From Theobroma cacao (lineage: Eukaryota; Streptophyta; Magnoliopsida; Malvales; Malvaceae), in assembly GCF_000208745.1 (NCBI RefSeq), contig NC_030858.1:25332301-25396300 (forward strand): a stretch of 64,000 nt of DNA. Reading direction: 5' to 3'. Shown here piece after piece: positions 35,204 through 47,400 of the stretch. How positions within the stretch are numbered: position 1 is the stretch's first letter; every line of letters begins with the position of its first letter. The position numbers were made by a program, and so were the translations under genes. Below the pieces are notes generated by a model, which did no database searches, had not been told where the DNA came from, and was given only the letters and a program-made list of their open reading frames with translations.

Positions 35204-36304
35204 ATGAAGTGGTGTGTATGGTGATGGATATATATATATATATACATAGATATGTGGGTTATAGAAAGTTCATGAGTATGGTATATGGTTTTACACATGT
35301 GAATCTTGCATGTTGAACTTTGGGAGTTATTATGCGTTTCATGTTGATTTTTGTCATGTTCGCAGGATGGTTTTTTTCTTGAAAGAAAGGAAGCTTTTTT
35401 CTTGCTGCTCTGTTTCTTGCTGTAGCGAGAAAGTTACTATAGCATTTCGCTACAGCAAGAATCATTCTCATTGTAGCAAAAAACTTTCTGTTTTTCTCCT
35501 TATTTGGTTCGGTTGTCGTCCTGTTTTCCACTTCTTTGGTACCATAGTTGAGCATGGACTTCTAACATTAAGAAATTAATTAGTTAAGTTTGAAATGAGG
35601 AGGTTTGGTGAGAAACCCTCGTTCGGTTAATAACTTCAATCCAAACTTCGCTACAGCAAGAATGCCTTTCCGCTGCAACGAGGACCAGTTATTTACTTGA
35701 CTTAATTTGCATAAAGGCTATTCAGGTTTTCACTCTTCAAATCATTTGTTGAGCATGGACATTTTTATCAAGTGATTTACTCATTTGGGGTTTACATGAG
35801 GGGTTTTGATAAGAGCTAAATTAATTGCATTGTTTTAAAGATAAGTGCATCATGATTTCTTTAAATTTTCCTTGTTGTTGCTTGTTCCCATCCTTGTTCA
35901 CTCACTGAGTTTGTACTCACTGTTTTCAACTTCATGTTTTCAGATCAAGAGGGGTAACTAGGTCGAGGTGTCTTCGTATACTCGACCCTTGGTAGGTGTC
36001 TCGGCATTCAGTAACTATACATTCGTCTGAGTTTCTCCGCTGGAAGTCGAGTATTCTTTTGTTGTGTATAGACAAACCGATGTAAATTATTAAATTATAT
36101 GTTTAGACAATAAATGTACACTTGATTTGGTATGCCACTATGAGCTAGCAATACTTAGTATTATTTTGATTCAAAGTTATGAAATGTGACTTAGCAACTT
36201 TGATGGAATGATGAACAGGTCATATTAATAGGTTTGCTTGGGCTTAGTGGACTACGTCCATTGGGCCCATGCGCGGGTCATGGCCCAGAATTTGGGTCTT
36301 GACA

Positions 36305-36340
36305 AGAAAACTGGCTATTGCTCTTAAAAATGATTTATAA
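36305..36340 (+). pseudogene. ATAD3-type C-terminal fragment, part 2, with stop codon
   Basis: After the AGAAA duplication the frame continues from RRK as LAIALKNDL and ends at TAA 36338-36340. The RRKLA sequence matches the usual last residues of plant ATAD3. This shows that the family-B LTR landed in the last codons of the gene copy. Confidence 0.75.
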
Positions 36341-36521
36341 TCAGGTAGATTATGTAATTTACAAAAGTGAAACAAAGGACGTCACAACAGAGTTAAAGAT
36401 ATATCAACTTTGCTGTCATGGGATGCTTTGATTTTCTAGCAGCTTAATAAGATGTAAATAAATGTCTTAACATTTTCGGTTAAGTTCTTTAGGCATTAAT
36501 GACAGAGTCTGTAATAGCAAA
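36341..36521 (+). other. Possible ATAD3-derived 3' untranslated region
   Basis: This is non-repetitive looking sequence after the stop codon, with an AATAAA hexamer at 36457-36462. It may be the ancestral 3' UTR of the ATAD3 copy. Part of it could also belong to the LTR of the following copia element, whose left border is not clear. I see no ORF. Confidence 0.4.
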
Positions 36522-36665
36522 TGTTAGTTTTCTTACCCTTTCCAAATTTTTTTAGCCTTCAACCTTGTGTATATAAACACCTGTACTACACATATGTTAG
36601 AATAATGGAAATATACAGCTCATTCATTCCATTTTCATTTTCTGAATATTCCCCAGCCACTTTCA
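36522..36665 (+). repeat. CopB 5' LTR (short; left border uncertain)
   Basis: This begins at TGTTAG (36522) and ends at TTTCA (36665), directly before a primer site. It contains GTATATAAACACC (TATA) near 36569 and CATTCATTCC near 36623, typical of short copia LTRs. The length, 144 bases, is at the low end for copia, so the true start could be further left. No second LTR lies in the window, because CopB is cut at 39001. Confidence 0.6.
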
Positions 36666-36677
36666 TAGTATCAGAGC
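36666..36677 (+). other. CopB primer binding site
   Basis: TAGTATCAGAGC matches the tRNA-Met primer site TGGTATCAGAGC at 11 of 12 bases, with a G-to-A change. It directly follows the LTR end. Confidence 0.8.
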
Positions 36678-36756
36678 AGGTTGGTTTAGGGTTCAACCAT
36701 TGAAATTCTTCATAGCATAATTTGAAAATTAATCTGCTATTTCCATCTCAAAATAT

Positions 36757-37706
36757 GATAACCTCACAATCAACCCCCACTTTATCAACCTCTCTTTCAA
36801 AATCCTTGTTGTCACCAATTGAAGATCCAAGGTCTCCATCCTTTCTCCACTATACAGACCACCATGGGTCTATTGTCATTAAACCCAAGCTAACTTTAAG
36901 CAACTATTGTTCATTGATGCGCTCTTTTTTGCTAGCTCTCTCCATCCGCAACAAGACAGGGTTCATTGATGATTCCATTAAATAGCCAAACTCAACAGAT
37001 GAGTTATATTCTTCATGGACCCGTTGCAATAATCTCATTGTGGTGTGGTTGCTTGAGTTTATTTCTGAGCTAATAGCCACTAATGTTTTCTATATGAATT
37101 CTACAGTAGAGATATGGCAAACCCTCAAGAATCGATTCTCACAACTAGATGATACTAAGATATGTAATCTCTAATTTTCCCTATGTAACATCACGCAAGG
37201 TACGCATTCTGTTGACTCATATTTTATTGAGTTAAATGGAATTTGGGAAGAACTGAAAACTACTGCCCTCTACCCCATTGTGAATGTGGGAAGTGCACAC
37301 AATCCTGCTTTAAAAAATATATTAAGTTGTGGGAGAAGGATAGGGTATTTAGATTCCTTAATGGACTTAATGACAGTTTTTCAACTCTTAGGTTTCATTT
37401 TATCATGATAAAACCTTTCCCAAACTTAGATGAACCCTACAACTTAGTCCTTAGAGAAGAGTCCCAAAGGTCAATATTGATGCAAAATCAAGCTTTGTTA
37501 GAGACAACTATTATGGCAGTAGTGATAGAAAGTAAGAGAAGGCCTAAGAATGATGTCAAATGTTCACAGTGTGGCAAGAATAGGCATGTAAAAGATAAAT
37601 GCTACCGTATCATTAGTTTTCCCCCTAACTTTAAGTTCACAAAAAAAAAAGGTGACAATATCAGAAAAGCTATGTCAACACTCACCAACTCAACTGATCA
37701 ACCATA
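36757..37706 (+). pseudogene. CopB gag (short-LTR copia lineage), broken
   Basis: The N-terminal part starts at ATG 36757 and contains SPSFLHYTDHHGSIVIKPKL and FIDDSIK, the start of the gag polypeptide typical of short-LTR copia lineages (Ale/Retrofit-like). WQTLKNRFSQLDDTKI, SVDSYFIELNGIWEELK and RFLNGLNDSFSTLR follow in other frames. A zinc knuckle CSQCGKNRHVKDKC (C-x2-C-x4-H-x4-C) lies near 37562-37603. At least one stop after FIDDSIK, one at about 37172, and several frameshifts disable it. Confidence 0.8.
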
Positions 37707-39001
37707 AGTTGAACATCAGGAAGAGTAGGAAAACAGTCTCGTATCTAATTACTCTTTGACCAAAGGACAATTTCAAAGGCTCATGGTTCTTCTCAATGAA
37801 CACTCTTTGGGTAGCACTGATGATACACCAGTAAACCAAGTAAACCATGCCATAGTGAACTCAACTTTCAAAGGCTATAATTCACAAAATCATATAAGAG
37901 CTCATCATCATCATAAGAGTCATGCTATTGCTAGTTCATCACAACCTTCCATTGTCAACTCAAAAGTTTGTGGTATAATCTTAAAACCTCAATTCTTTCA
38001 AAATCATAATTATTTTTCTGCATCACATAACTTCAATAATGTTTTATATTTAACCATAATTCTCAGATTGTCGACACAAGGGAATCTGATCATATTGCAT
38101 GTTCTCTACCTAGTTTCACCACTTTTAAATCAATTCAAGGAGTTTTTGTAGAGCTGCCCAACAATGCCAAAGCACTAGTTACACATATTGGGCCAGTTCA
38201 AATCTCTCCTACCTTGCAGTTAGACAATGTTTTATTTATACCATCTTTTAAGTTCAATTTAATTGTAATGAGTTAATTGTCTAAATCTAGGAATCATTGT
38301 CTGATTTTCATTGATAAACATTGCATCATACAGGAGATACCTTCATGGACAATGATTGGTGTTGCTGAAGTGAAGGCAGACCTGTACTTGATGCAATGCA
38401 AGCTACTTGGAAAAATACCTCAAGGATTAGTCTCTGTTTCTACTAGTGTCACAATACCTGTTTGTAATAGTGTGCCGTTAGGATTTAGTCTTTGGCACTA
38501 TAGGTTAGGGCATATTTCAAAAGATAGAATGAAACAAGTTAAACAACTTTGTCCAGACATCTCTTCTAAAGAAAGTTCAGTTTGTTATGTTTGTCCTTTA
38601 ACTAAGCAGAAATGTTTACCTTTTCCTATTCATGTGAAATCTTCTAAAGCTTCCTTTGATTTAATACACACTGATATTTAGGGACCTTACTAAGTTAAGT
38701 CAATACATGGATATCAATTCTTCTTTACCATTGTGGATGATTTCACAAGGTTTACTTGGGTTTTCCTTATGAGATTTAAATATAATGTTGTACCAATCAT
38801 ACCTTCTTTCTTTAAAATGATCAAGAACTAGCTTAACAGTACTATTAATGACTTAAGATTAGAAAATGGGAAAGATTTTGATCTCTCTGAGTTTTATGCT
38901 TCAAATGGAATATTACATAGTTTGTCTTGTGTAGAAACACCTCAACAAAATGGTGTTGTTGAAAGAAAGCATCAAAATTTAATTGTGGTTGCTAGATCAT
39001 T
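37707..39001 (+). pseudogene. CopB protease and integrase, truncated by GypD
   Basis: The protease region reads IVDTRESDHIACS near 38066, so the catalytic DSG is changed to DTR. Next come the pre-integrase HHCC segment (LWHYRLGHISKDRM, CYVCPLTKQK; 38490-38620), LIHTDI-stop, FFTIVDDFTRFTWVFLM, the second catalytic position as RLENGKDF (usual D now E), and PQQNGVVERKHQNL. Homology ends with VARS at 39001, where the GypD LTR begins. The remainder of pol would lie beyond the GypD right end, outside the window. Confidence 0.85.
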
Positions 39002-39527
39002 TGTAACACCTCGTACTTGTATAGGAGTCAATAAGACCTTACCGACAAGACGAAGAGTCAATTGACTTAAATTTAAGTGCCAAAGAGCAGTGACTAGAGA
39101 AATGAATATTTTAGAATAAAATATTTCACATGCAAGAAAATAATAATATTTTTATCAAGGATGAATTAGCAAGTTAAAAGGTGATTTGGAAGTGAACCGG
39201 GACAAAGTGGGACACTTTGAGACCCGATGAGACGAGTGGGGAATTTTGGAGTAAAATAATATTTTATTAACAAAATAATATTAAAATATTAATATTTTAT
39301 CTATTATTGAAATTAGTCATGAAAGAGGACTGTATGGCTAATCTAAATGGGTGAAAAGAGGTAAGAAAGAATTTTGAAGAAAAAACGATGTAAGTGGGGC
39401 TCATGTGCCTTCATGAAATAAAGCAAGAGAGGGTAAGTATATATTTAAATATTATGGTGACACCTTGGTGAGGTGTCAATTTGATATTTTATTTGTACAA
39501 GTGTAATGAAAGAAAAATAGAAGGAAA

Positions 39528-40726
39528 TGTTGGCTCTATTAGTTTTTGATGATAATAAAACATTCTCATTCATTTATGTCTAACTATGCTGCTTGAGTGT
39601 GTAGGATTAAAAATGTATGCTAATAATAAAATAATCACTAAATAGTAAATATCAAATCCCATAAAAATGAGGAGCTACATTTGAGCCACAAAATAGAAGT
39701 CACTTAGTCGAATAAAGAAGGGAGTTAGTCAACTAAAACTCAAGAATGAAGATTGCTTGTTCAGAAGACAAAGACAACTTAATCGACTAAAAGAAATTGT
39801 TAGTCGACTAAGTGCTTACTACCAAAAACCAAGTTTAGAAACAAAACCGACTTAATCAACTAAGAGGTTTTGTTAATCGACTAAGTGCTCACTACCAGAG
39901 ACTGGATCCAAAGACAAAAACGACTTAATCGACTAAGAAGCTATGTTAGTCAACTAAGAGCTCTTTGTCTGCAACTTCAAATTTGAATGCTAGAAGATAG
40001 ATTAACGACTAGAACTAACTCCAAACTATTTCTAACGGTCAGAATCTATCAAACATCCATCAGAATTGTTTCTTCAAGTATAAAAACTCTTCCTAACAAC
40101 TAAGAACAAGATTTGGTGCTTCAAAGATCAAAAAGAGCTCAAAAATAGCAAAAACTCTCTACATACTTTCTGCACTTCACTCTTATCCTTGTAATTGAGA
40201 TAAGCACTTCACTTTGTACCATTTAGATCAGGTTAGTGATCATAGGTACATCCTTATTCCTATTCTCCTTGTATACTTAGAGTGAGTGAGTCACTCTAAG
40301 GGGTTAATTCAAGCTTGGGTTGCTTGATTGGTTGTATAGGTTCTAACTCATCCTAGTAAAAGTTAGTTTGGGTTTTGGTTGATCCCGAGAAAAATCATTG
40401 TTAAAGGTTGTGGCTGAGCCTGTGAAAAGGCATTGTAAAAGCCTGGTGGGAGCTTGGGAATTCCATCATTTATAGTGATTTGTTTTGGAAATCTTTGGTT
40501 GAACAATCAAGGTAGTGGATGTAGGTATTTGATCAAACCACTATAAATCTTTGTGTATTGTTTGCCCTGTTTTACTTTTCATTTCATTCTTTTTTATATC
40601 TTTCCTTCATCTAACATCTAGCTTCCCATAATTGATCTTTAATCAGCTGTCAATTCGGAGCGAATTTTAGTAAGAGCCAAAAAGTGCTATTCACCCCCCC
40701 TCTAGCACATTTATTTAGGACCAACA
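39528..40726 (+). mobile_element. Solo copia LTR (CopC family) inside the GypD 5' LTR
   Basis: The unit runs from TGTTGGCTC at 39528 to GGACCAACA at 40726, 1,199 bases. The flanks are GGAAA (39523-39527) and GAAAA (40727-40731), a duplication off by one base. The GypD 3' LTR provides the uninterrupted site, GAAGGAAATTGGAATT at 61746, which proves the insertion. It contains TTAGTCGACTAA palindromes (perfect copy at 39800-39811) and a TATAAAAAC box at 40079-40087. Confidence 0.92.
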
Positions 40727-43370
40727 GAAAATTGGAATTAAATGAGTGATGGGGGAGTTTAATTGAAAAGAATAAGAAGTTGAGGGGTGGAATTGCAAAT
40801 AATGAAAAGTAAAGGGTAAAGCTATAATTATGAACAAGTTGAAGGATCAAATTATAGTTTACAAAATGTTTGAAACACCAAATTGTAAAGGATGAAAAGT
40901 TTGGAGGGTCAAATGGTAAATAAAGAAAAGTTTGAGGACTTATGTGCAATTTCAACATTTGAAGTGAAATGGATATTAACTAACCAAGAAAAATTAGATT
41001 TTGTGGGAGGATGGAATATGCATGTAACAAATACTATTACATGCAAAGATATGCATGCAAAGATGTACTTGTAGTGGGGAACATGTGGGACCCCACCATG
41101 TGACAAACAAAAAGGCATGAGACAAATGAATAAGATTACACGTGCATGTGGATTTTTAAAGATTAAAAGAATGCATGAAGGATTTATGCATGATGGACAC
41201 TTGGTGACAATTAGACTAGAAGAAAAGAAAATATAGTTGCATGTAATGTCATTGGCCAAGGAGGAGGCCAAATGGAAATTAAGGCGGGAAGGTTGCATGA
41301 AAGACCATTGGGTACAAATAAGGTGGAATTAAGTGGAAATAAATTAAAGAATGGATATGGATAAGTAAATGAGGATTTTTAACCAATGTGGAAGAAAGGA
41401 AATTGGTGCATGAAAACCCGTTGGTTGGCAAAATGGCCAAATGAAAATAAAAGGTGAATGTGTGCATGTATTGTGATTGGTTAAATGGGTGGCCATATGA
41501 ATACCAAGTTTCAAGAGCAAAAGAGAAAAGGGAATTGGTCTTGGTGAGACTTGAGAGAGCCGGCCATTGAGAGAGGAAAATAAAGAAGAATATGCCTTTG
41601 AGAAGCTCCACCAGAGAGGAAGAAAAAGAGAGGAAAGTGGGAAAGGCTCGGGTTGTGAGGATTCCTTCCTTTATCTTGTAGAGTTGTGATATTCTACCAA
41701 CCAAAGAGTCTTCAACATTCAAGAGAGAAACCGTGGAGTGTTGATGGAGGTGTAAAGCTTGGTTTCAAGATACAAGAGAAATAAGGTAAGGATTATGGTT
41801 TCAGCTTGAATGTTCTTTGAAAATGGGTTGGTAACTATAAGAAATGTTTTATGGCAGCAAAGATTAGCTTGATTGGAGAGGATTTAGTGACATGCAAGCC
41901 ATCCAACTCTTGGATGCATGATGGATTCAAAGTGAAAGAGAAACGGTAAGCATGGTATTGTGTTTTAAGGCCTACGGTTGGTAAAATCATTAAGAAAATA
42001 ATTGTGCATAATGTTGGCAGCTTGGTGATTGGAGCTTTGAGAGAATATTGAGGTTGCATGCAAAATCCAAGCCATCACAAAAGGTAAGGCATGCAATGTG
42101 AAATGATTGTATGATGCCTTGAGTACGGTTAGGAAACAATTTTGCTAGTTGAAAGCTTGAAAATGAAATTGTGGACATATGTTGTTCTGAAATATTTAAA
42201 AGGTTAAGAATGTTGGTGTAACATGAATGGGAATTGATATTGTGCTTAATGGCAGCATGTTAAATGTGAATAATGGTGCATATAAGCTTAGAAATTACTT
42301 GGTGAAATCAGATTTATAGTTGCTGCCTTATATGTGATTAATAGTATGAAAATAATAGTTTGAACATGATAAATGTCATTAGTAAGATTGATATGGGCAT
42401 TTGAAGTTATAAACAAATTGTTAGGTTTATGTAATTCAAAGTTTACGCTAATGATTAAGTGTAAAAGGCTATCTCTTAAGAATAAGAGACGAAAGTATAG
42501 TATTAAATGCGAATAGCAAATGTAGCATATATTGGCAGCAAAGCTTATTAAATGCATTGAATTGGAATGATGTCAGGAAGTTAACAAGGCAAGGATTATT
42601 GCTACAAGCATAAAGTAAGCATTTGAGGAAATGTTAGTGGCAAAGTAATATCCTGCCATTGTAAGGTGAGTAAGGGGTGTCCATTTCAAAAGTTCCATAA
42701 ACTATATATTGATATACGTTTAATAAACGTTGCTAGTTTCTTTTAAATGCAATTGTGGATAGCATGAATTGTTAGTCTCGGTAGGCGATTTTTAAATGGA
42801 TTTGTAATCAATTATACTATTTTTGTGGAAAGCATGAGTTGGTAGAATATGATAAGTGATTTGAATACATATTTTGCAATGATTTATACACTGCTATTGT
42901 GGAAAGCATGAGCTGGTAGAAACAATAGGCAATTGTGGATACAAATTGATTTGGAAGTTGTTTATGTATACTATATCTATATATATATGTAAAGTGTTTT
43001 AGAAACTGAGAAATAAGCCCTTTTGCAATGTTTTGCATCAAATCCGCGCCTTGTATCTTTATGTGGCATGCATAGTTAAATGTACTTGCTAAATGGTTTA
43101 AATGCGAATTTTTGAGAGCCGGTTTTAGTCTGGTCTTTATACAAATGTTTACACCTTGCATTTTAATGTGAAAAGCAATTTGAAAGGTTATTGAATCTTG
43201 TTTTCAAATTATTTAAAGCAAAAGTCTCAGAAACCTTGATTTGGTTTTGAAAACGATTTTGACAAACCGAGAGCATCGAAAGTAGGTCGAATGTCACATC
43301 GGGATAGTGTGACCCTTGTGCACAAGTGAGCTCTAACTAGAGAACCTTTGGGTCTCTGATTGGCTGTTAG

Positions 43371-43455
43371 ACGTGGCTAGGCCACAGTCTATGATTATAC
43401 GTGGCAAGCCCACGGGTTGTTATACGTGGCAATGCCACAAGTTGATATACGTGGT
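43371..43455 (+). promoter_or_regulatory. Cluster of ACGTGGC (G-box/ABRE-like) motifs in GypD LTR
   Basis: ACGTGGC occurs at 43371-43377, 43399-43405 and 43424-43430, with ACGTGGT at 43449-43455 and ACGTGGA at 43549-43555. The first four are 25 or 28 bases apart. Each of the first three is followed by GCCAC or CCCAC, so each unit can fold on itself. TACGTGGC equals the plant ABA-response element consensus YACGTGGC. The regulatory role is inferred from the motif only. Confidence 0.55.
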
Positions 43456-44471
43456 TGCGATCACATGGTTTCTCATATGTCGGCCAACATCATCGAGATT
43501 GCCATGGCTATAGGAATCCAATGAAAGGGGGCCTCCCAAATTGTTATTACGTGGAAGAGGGTCCACAGATCGATTATCTATGATTACCTACTCGATAACC
43601 TTGAGAGTTTTTAGACTCGTACTCTTTTGCATGGTGGAGAGTTAATGTTTTTCCATAGCTCCCCTATTTGATTGAAAGCTTTCAGTGCTTTATAAGTTGA
43701 TTATGACTTGATATGGGTGGATGTACATGATTATTTTTACAAGCCACACATTTTGGGAGAGTGCGTGATTTTATACGACTATTGTGTTTTTAAAGGAAAT
43801 AAATGATTTCGAGGATTGAAATTTATTTTACTGCGCTTTGTTTTCGACATTGTTTACCAAGGAAAGTATTGCACTACGATTTTACGGTATTATTTTACAA
43901 GGCACAAATACATTACTTGTTATTTGGTTTTATAAGGTTATCATTTTATATTCTTGTTTTATTACTCAAATGATCTGCTTTAAGCTTGTTTCCCATCTAT
44001 GCCCTGCTCACGGAGCCGATGATCACTGAGTCTATGAGACTCACACCCCCTCATCTCCCTTTTGCAAATAGTGATCGGCCTAGCGTGCATTCATCGGCAC
44101 ATATTGTCTATCGCAGATAGGTAAAGGCATCTCATAGCACTTTATTCTGAGTCGCTTTGCTACTACAGGTCGAGTCATTTGTAATGTATTTTATTTTTGT
44201 AAATGGATACTAGACTCAATATAAACTTACAATTAGAGATTTTAGATTGTAATGTATTTTTACAATTACGAGGAATAAAGGTTAAGTGATTTATTACTAC
44301 TTTTTGATCAAATCATATTACAAAGAGTTATACGGTTCAAAGTAAATATAAAAGTAGATGGAATGAATATAACTTATTAACAAGAGTTTCAAATAACGCT
44401 TGTTCGGGACTTGCAGGTTCTCTTGCAAGACTCAGATGTCGGTAGCAATCGAGGAGTGGTCGTTACGGACT

Positions 44472-44483
44472 TGGTATCAGAGC
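44472..44483 (+). other. GypD primer binding site (tRNA-Met)
   Basis: TGGTATCAGAGC is a perfect match to the usual plant primer site for initiator tRNA-Met. It lies a few bases after the inferred LTR end and shows that GypD is transcribed on the plus strand. Confidence 0.88.
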
Positions 44484-47400
44484 CCTAGGTTTAGTTAAGG
44501 CCCAGGATTTCCTATGTCTATCAGTGAAGTATTAGAGTTAGTGCAGTGTCCTATCCTTGGATTGTGGATGCACAACACGAGTCAAGGGAAAGAGGCTACA
44601 TAAACTCTTATTCATCTAGAAGCCTACCTTTGTCTTGGTACGTAAAAGGTTAAGAATTAACGCATGATTGTGTACATGTTTTTGAGGTGCCCCTATAACT
44701 CATCATGAGCAGGGGAGAAAAGGAATGATTCCCATAGTACTGAAAAGGGATCGATGGATTACACTGCTCGGAGCCGTTATGTGCAACAGTGTGAAAGCCC
44801 AGAAAGCAACTTGTCTCGAATTCCTATTGGATGGATTCCCTCGGGAGGCAAAATAATATTTAAGAGCTAGCAAAGTGTTGAAAGGATGGCGTATACTGCA
44901 AATGATCTTAAGAAAAAGAACAATGAGAAAGTGAAAAAAGTAACCGTCGAAAACTATCGTCCAAGGAAATATCTACTATTCAAGATTTTCCTCCTGGTTA
45001 TGGGAGAGGTGTTGCACCCATTAGTAGGGAAGATTATGTGAATGAACATCAAGGTGAGAATGGTGAGGATGAAGAGGATCCTTAAGAGGCCAAGGACGAT
45101 TTGGAATATGATCCGTCAATGTGTACGGGTCCGGATAGCGATAGTTCTTAGTTAAGTCAAATAGTTTATTTGAAACTAGTATGATTATGAGACTATGCTA
45201 ATGTAGTTGGATTAAATTGTAGTTGTGATTTATGTGTTTGGAGGATTTGAAACATGGTTGATTTCATGTGGTTTAAATAGGTTATGTAGTAGCTAATCTA
45301 ATGATTTGTTGAGTGTCTGGAATTTTCATGCATTATTGATTAGGATTAGCATTGGTCGAAGTATGTAAATCTTCTAATTATATCTTGTGGAGTACAATTA
45401 ATGGTAAGAATGGAGGCACATAGTGCCATGGCAATACAAGATGATAATTGACACAAAATATACTATTGGAAGTAATTATGGAACTTAGGAAAGATGAATT
45501 CTTGAATTAATAATAATGTGAGCATAAGGTGTTGACCAAGATGAACTATTTCCATGGCAATTTTAAGTTGAAAGTCAGTAAACTATTTGAGTTACAAGAC
45601 AAGAAAGACAATTAGTTGTGGATATTAAGGAATTGTGGGATGTTATAAATGGTAAATAATTATGTGTGTGGTATTATATATTAAGAATTTGTTGCACAAT
45701 ATGGCAAGATTGTCCTAAAGTGGGACTTATTGATTGATGATAAGTGTTAAAGGATAATATCAGTTTGAAAATATTGACTTGGCCTAGTGCATATGATAAG
45801 TAAAAGAGAATATACACATGGTTATGGAAATTATGGTATAGGCCTAGAGGAAAACCAGATGGTTGAGCATGATCTGTGTAGTAACCTTAAAGGTTGAAGA
45901 ATTACTTTGATAAAGAAATTTCTAGTAGCCACAGCACCGCAGTGTTGACTCTTTAGTGCTGCAGCGTTGAAACCACCCAATTTCCAACAACTGCTTAATG
46001 CAGCACTGACTATCCAACGCCACAGTGCTAAGAACATTTCATGTCTAGAAGGCATGAGCAAGTGGTGAGTGGCATGATGATGAACATACAAGCTGAATTA
46101 TGGTCATTGGTCTTGATGTTGAGCTTTTTTATTTGGAGTTTTAAGTGTTTGAAGAATGTTTATATGAAAGAATTAAAAAGTTTCTTTATTACCTTATAGA
46201 TTGGCATGTAATTGAAAGAGAAGTTGGAAAGTTCTTGAGATGGCTACATTGAGATAAGCTACAATGTGTAGTATTAAGATGAACACTATGTTGACTAAAG
46301 TCAAATCCTAAGAAATAAATGAGACAAGAGATAAAGCCTTGTCAAAGGCTAAGGTAAGAGTAAGTGGAAATTTAGATGAAAGTATGATACATTGATAAAA
46401 TAATGCCAAAACCAAGTGAAGAAATTGTGAATGAAGGATTACAAGGTTGTCATAGCAAATGAGCTAATATAAAGTATTACTATGAGGATTTACAAATCTT
46501 ATCTTGACTTAATTGAAAGAAAAAGGATTAGTAACAACACATGGTCAATAATATGGCATACTAGAAACCTATGAACATAAACGGAGGTATGAATATATGA
46601 GTATGCATTCAAATATCTTGGAGAATAAGTGCACTCTTTTTGGAATGAAAGGTTAATGAACAAATAAGTAATTAAGTGTTCAGAAATGCACCAAAGTTTT
46701 GAAAAGGATGTGCCAAACTATATGTGGCAAGAATGATAGTTGATATTACTTTGGAATATTTTATTAGCACATGGATGTAATGTGGTATTTGGAACTTGCT
46801 AAGGAGCCTAATGGCTAAACCACGAGTTATGTAATCATATGTTGTGAGACATAAGCTTAAGGTGGGTATTTATAAGGAAATACTCAAGAGGAATCCTGTT
46901 ATAAATCTTGTGAAAACAAGCATTAAATGGTGTAGTTACAAAAAGGAAAGTTGTAAGTGAAAGTGGATACTTGCAATGACATTGGGAAGTTTAAGTAAAA
47001 TCCTGTTTCAAGTTTTGCAATTACAAGTACTAATCGTATGATGGTTAAAGAGGAATGATGTTACATTGGTATAAAGGAATAGTACAAAAGATGATTGAAG
47101 GTAATCGTGATAATGAAGTCGGTTAATGAAAACCTCCAAATGTATTATAGAAATTGAAATTCGAAAATGTATGAGTCATGCATGATTCAAATGAGCCTAA
47201 ATCTTAAGTGATTAGGTAATGTTGGAATGCAATAAGGATATAATATATATGTTAGAGGTATGAAGGATAATTGAGAAATGAAGATGATTTTAGGATTGGT
47301 GGTATTGCGTAAGAAGCAATAATCAAGTAAAGATGAATCTTGAAGGATCAATAAGATTGTAAAGCATATACAAATACTGGATTGCAACTTGATAAAAAGG

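Larger units (their letters stand above)
33778..36304 (+). mobile_element. Solo LTR, family B, inserted in the ATAD3 remnant
   Basis: The unit runs from TGTGAGAC at 33778 to GGGTCTTGACA at 36304, 2,527 bases, with a perfect duplication AGAAA (33773-33777 and 36305-36309). It is the best complete forward copy. Its landmarks are a TATAAATAC box at 34167-34175, a polypyrimidine CTTCTTCTT stretch at about 34208-34240, 42-base tandem repeats at 35032-35203, a TA microsatellite near 35230, CTACAG/CTGTAG palindrome remnants at 35417-35480 and 35648, and the CACTGAG-TTTTCAG block near 35910-35945. It has no gene. Confidence 0.9.
39002..44467 (+). repeat. GypD 5' LTR (very large), with nested copia LTR
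   Basis: This starts TGTAACACC at 39002 and ends near 44467 (GTTACG, probably from GTTACA), followed five bases later by a primer site. Without the copia LTR at 39528-40726 it is about 4.27 kb. It aligns with the partial 3' LTR from 61236 on. In a stretch of about 140 bases compared by eye (41081 against 62101) I count about ten differences, so the insertion is not recent. Long reverse-frame ORFs (such as 40650-40958) recur in both LTRs only because the LTRs are copies. Confidence 0.85.

Noticed and set aside
40650..42557. Series of reverse-strand ORFs in the GypD 5' LTR, repeated at 61701-63111
   Set aside because: They recur because the two LTRs are copies of one sequence. Their frames are broken differently in the two copies, the encoded peptides look like random AT-rich hydrophobic sequence, and they run against the element.
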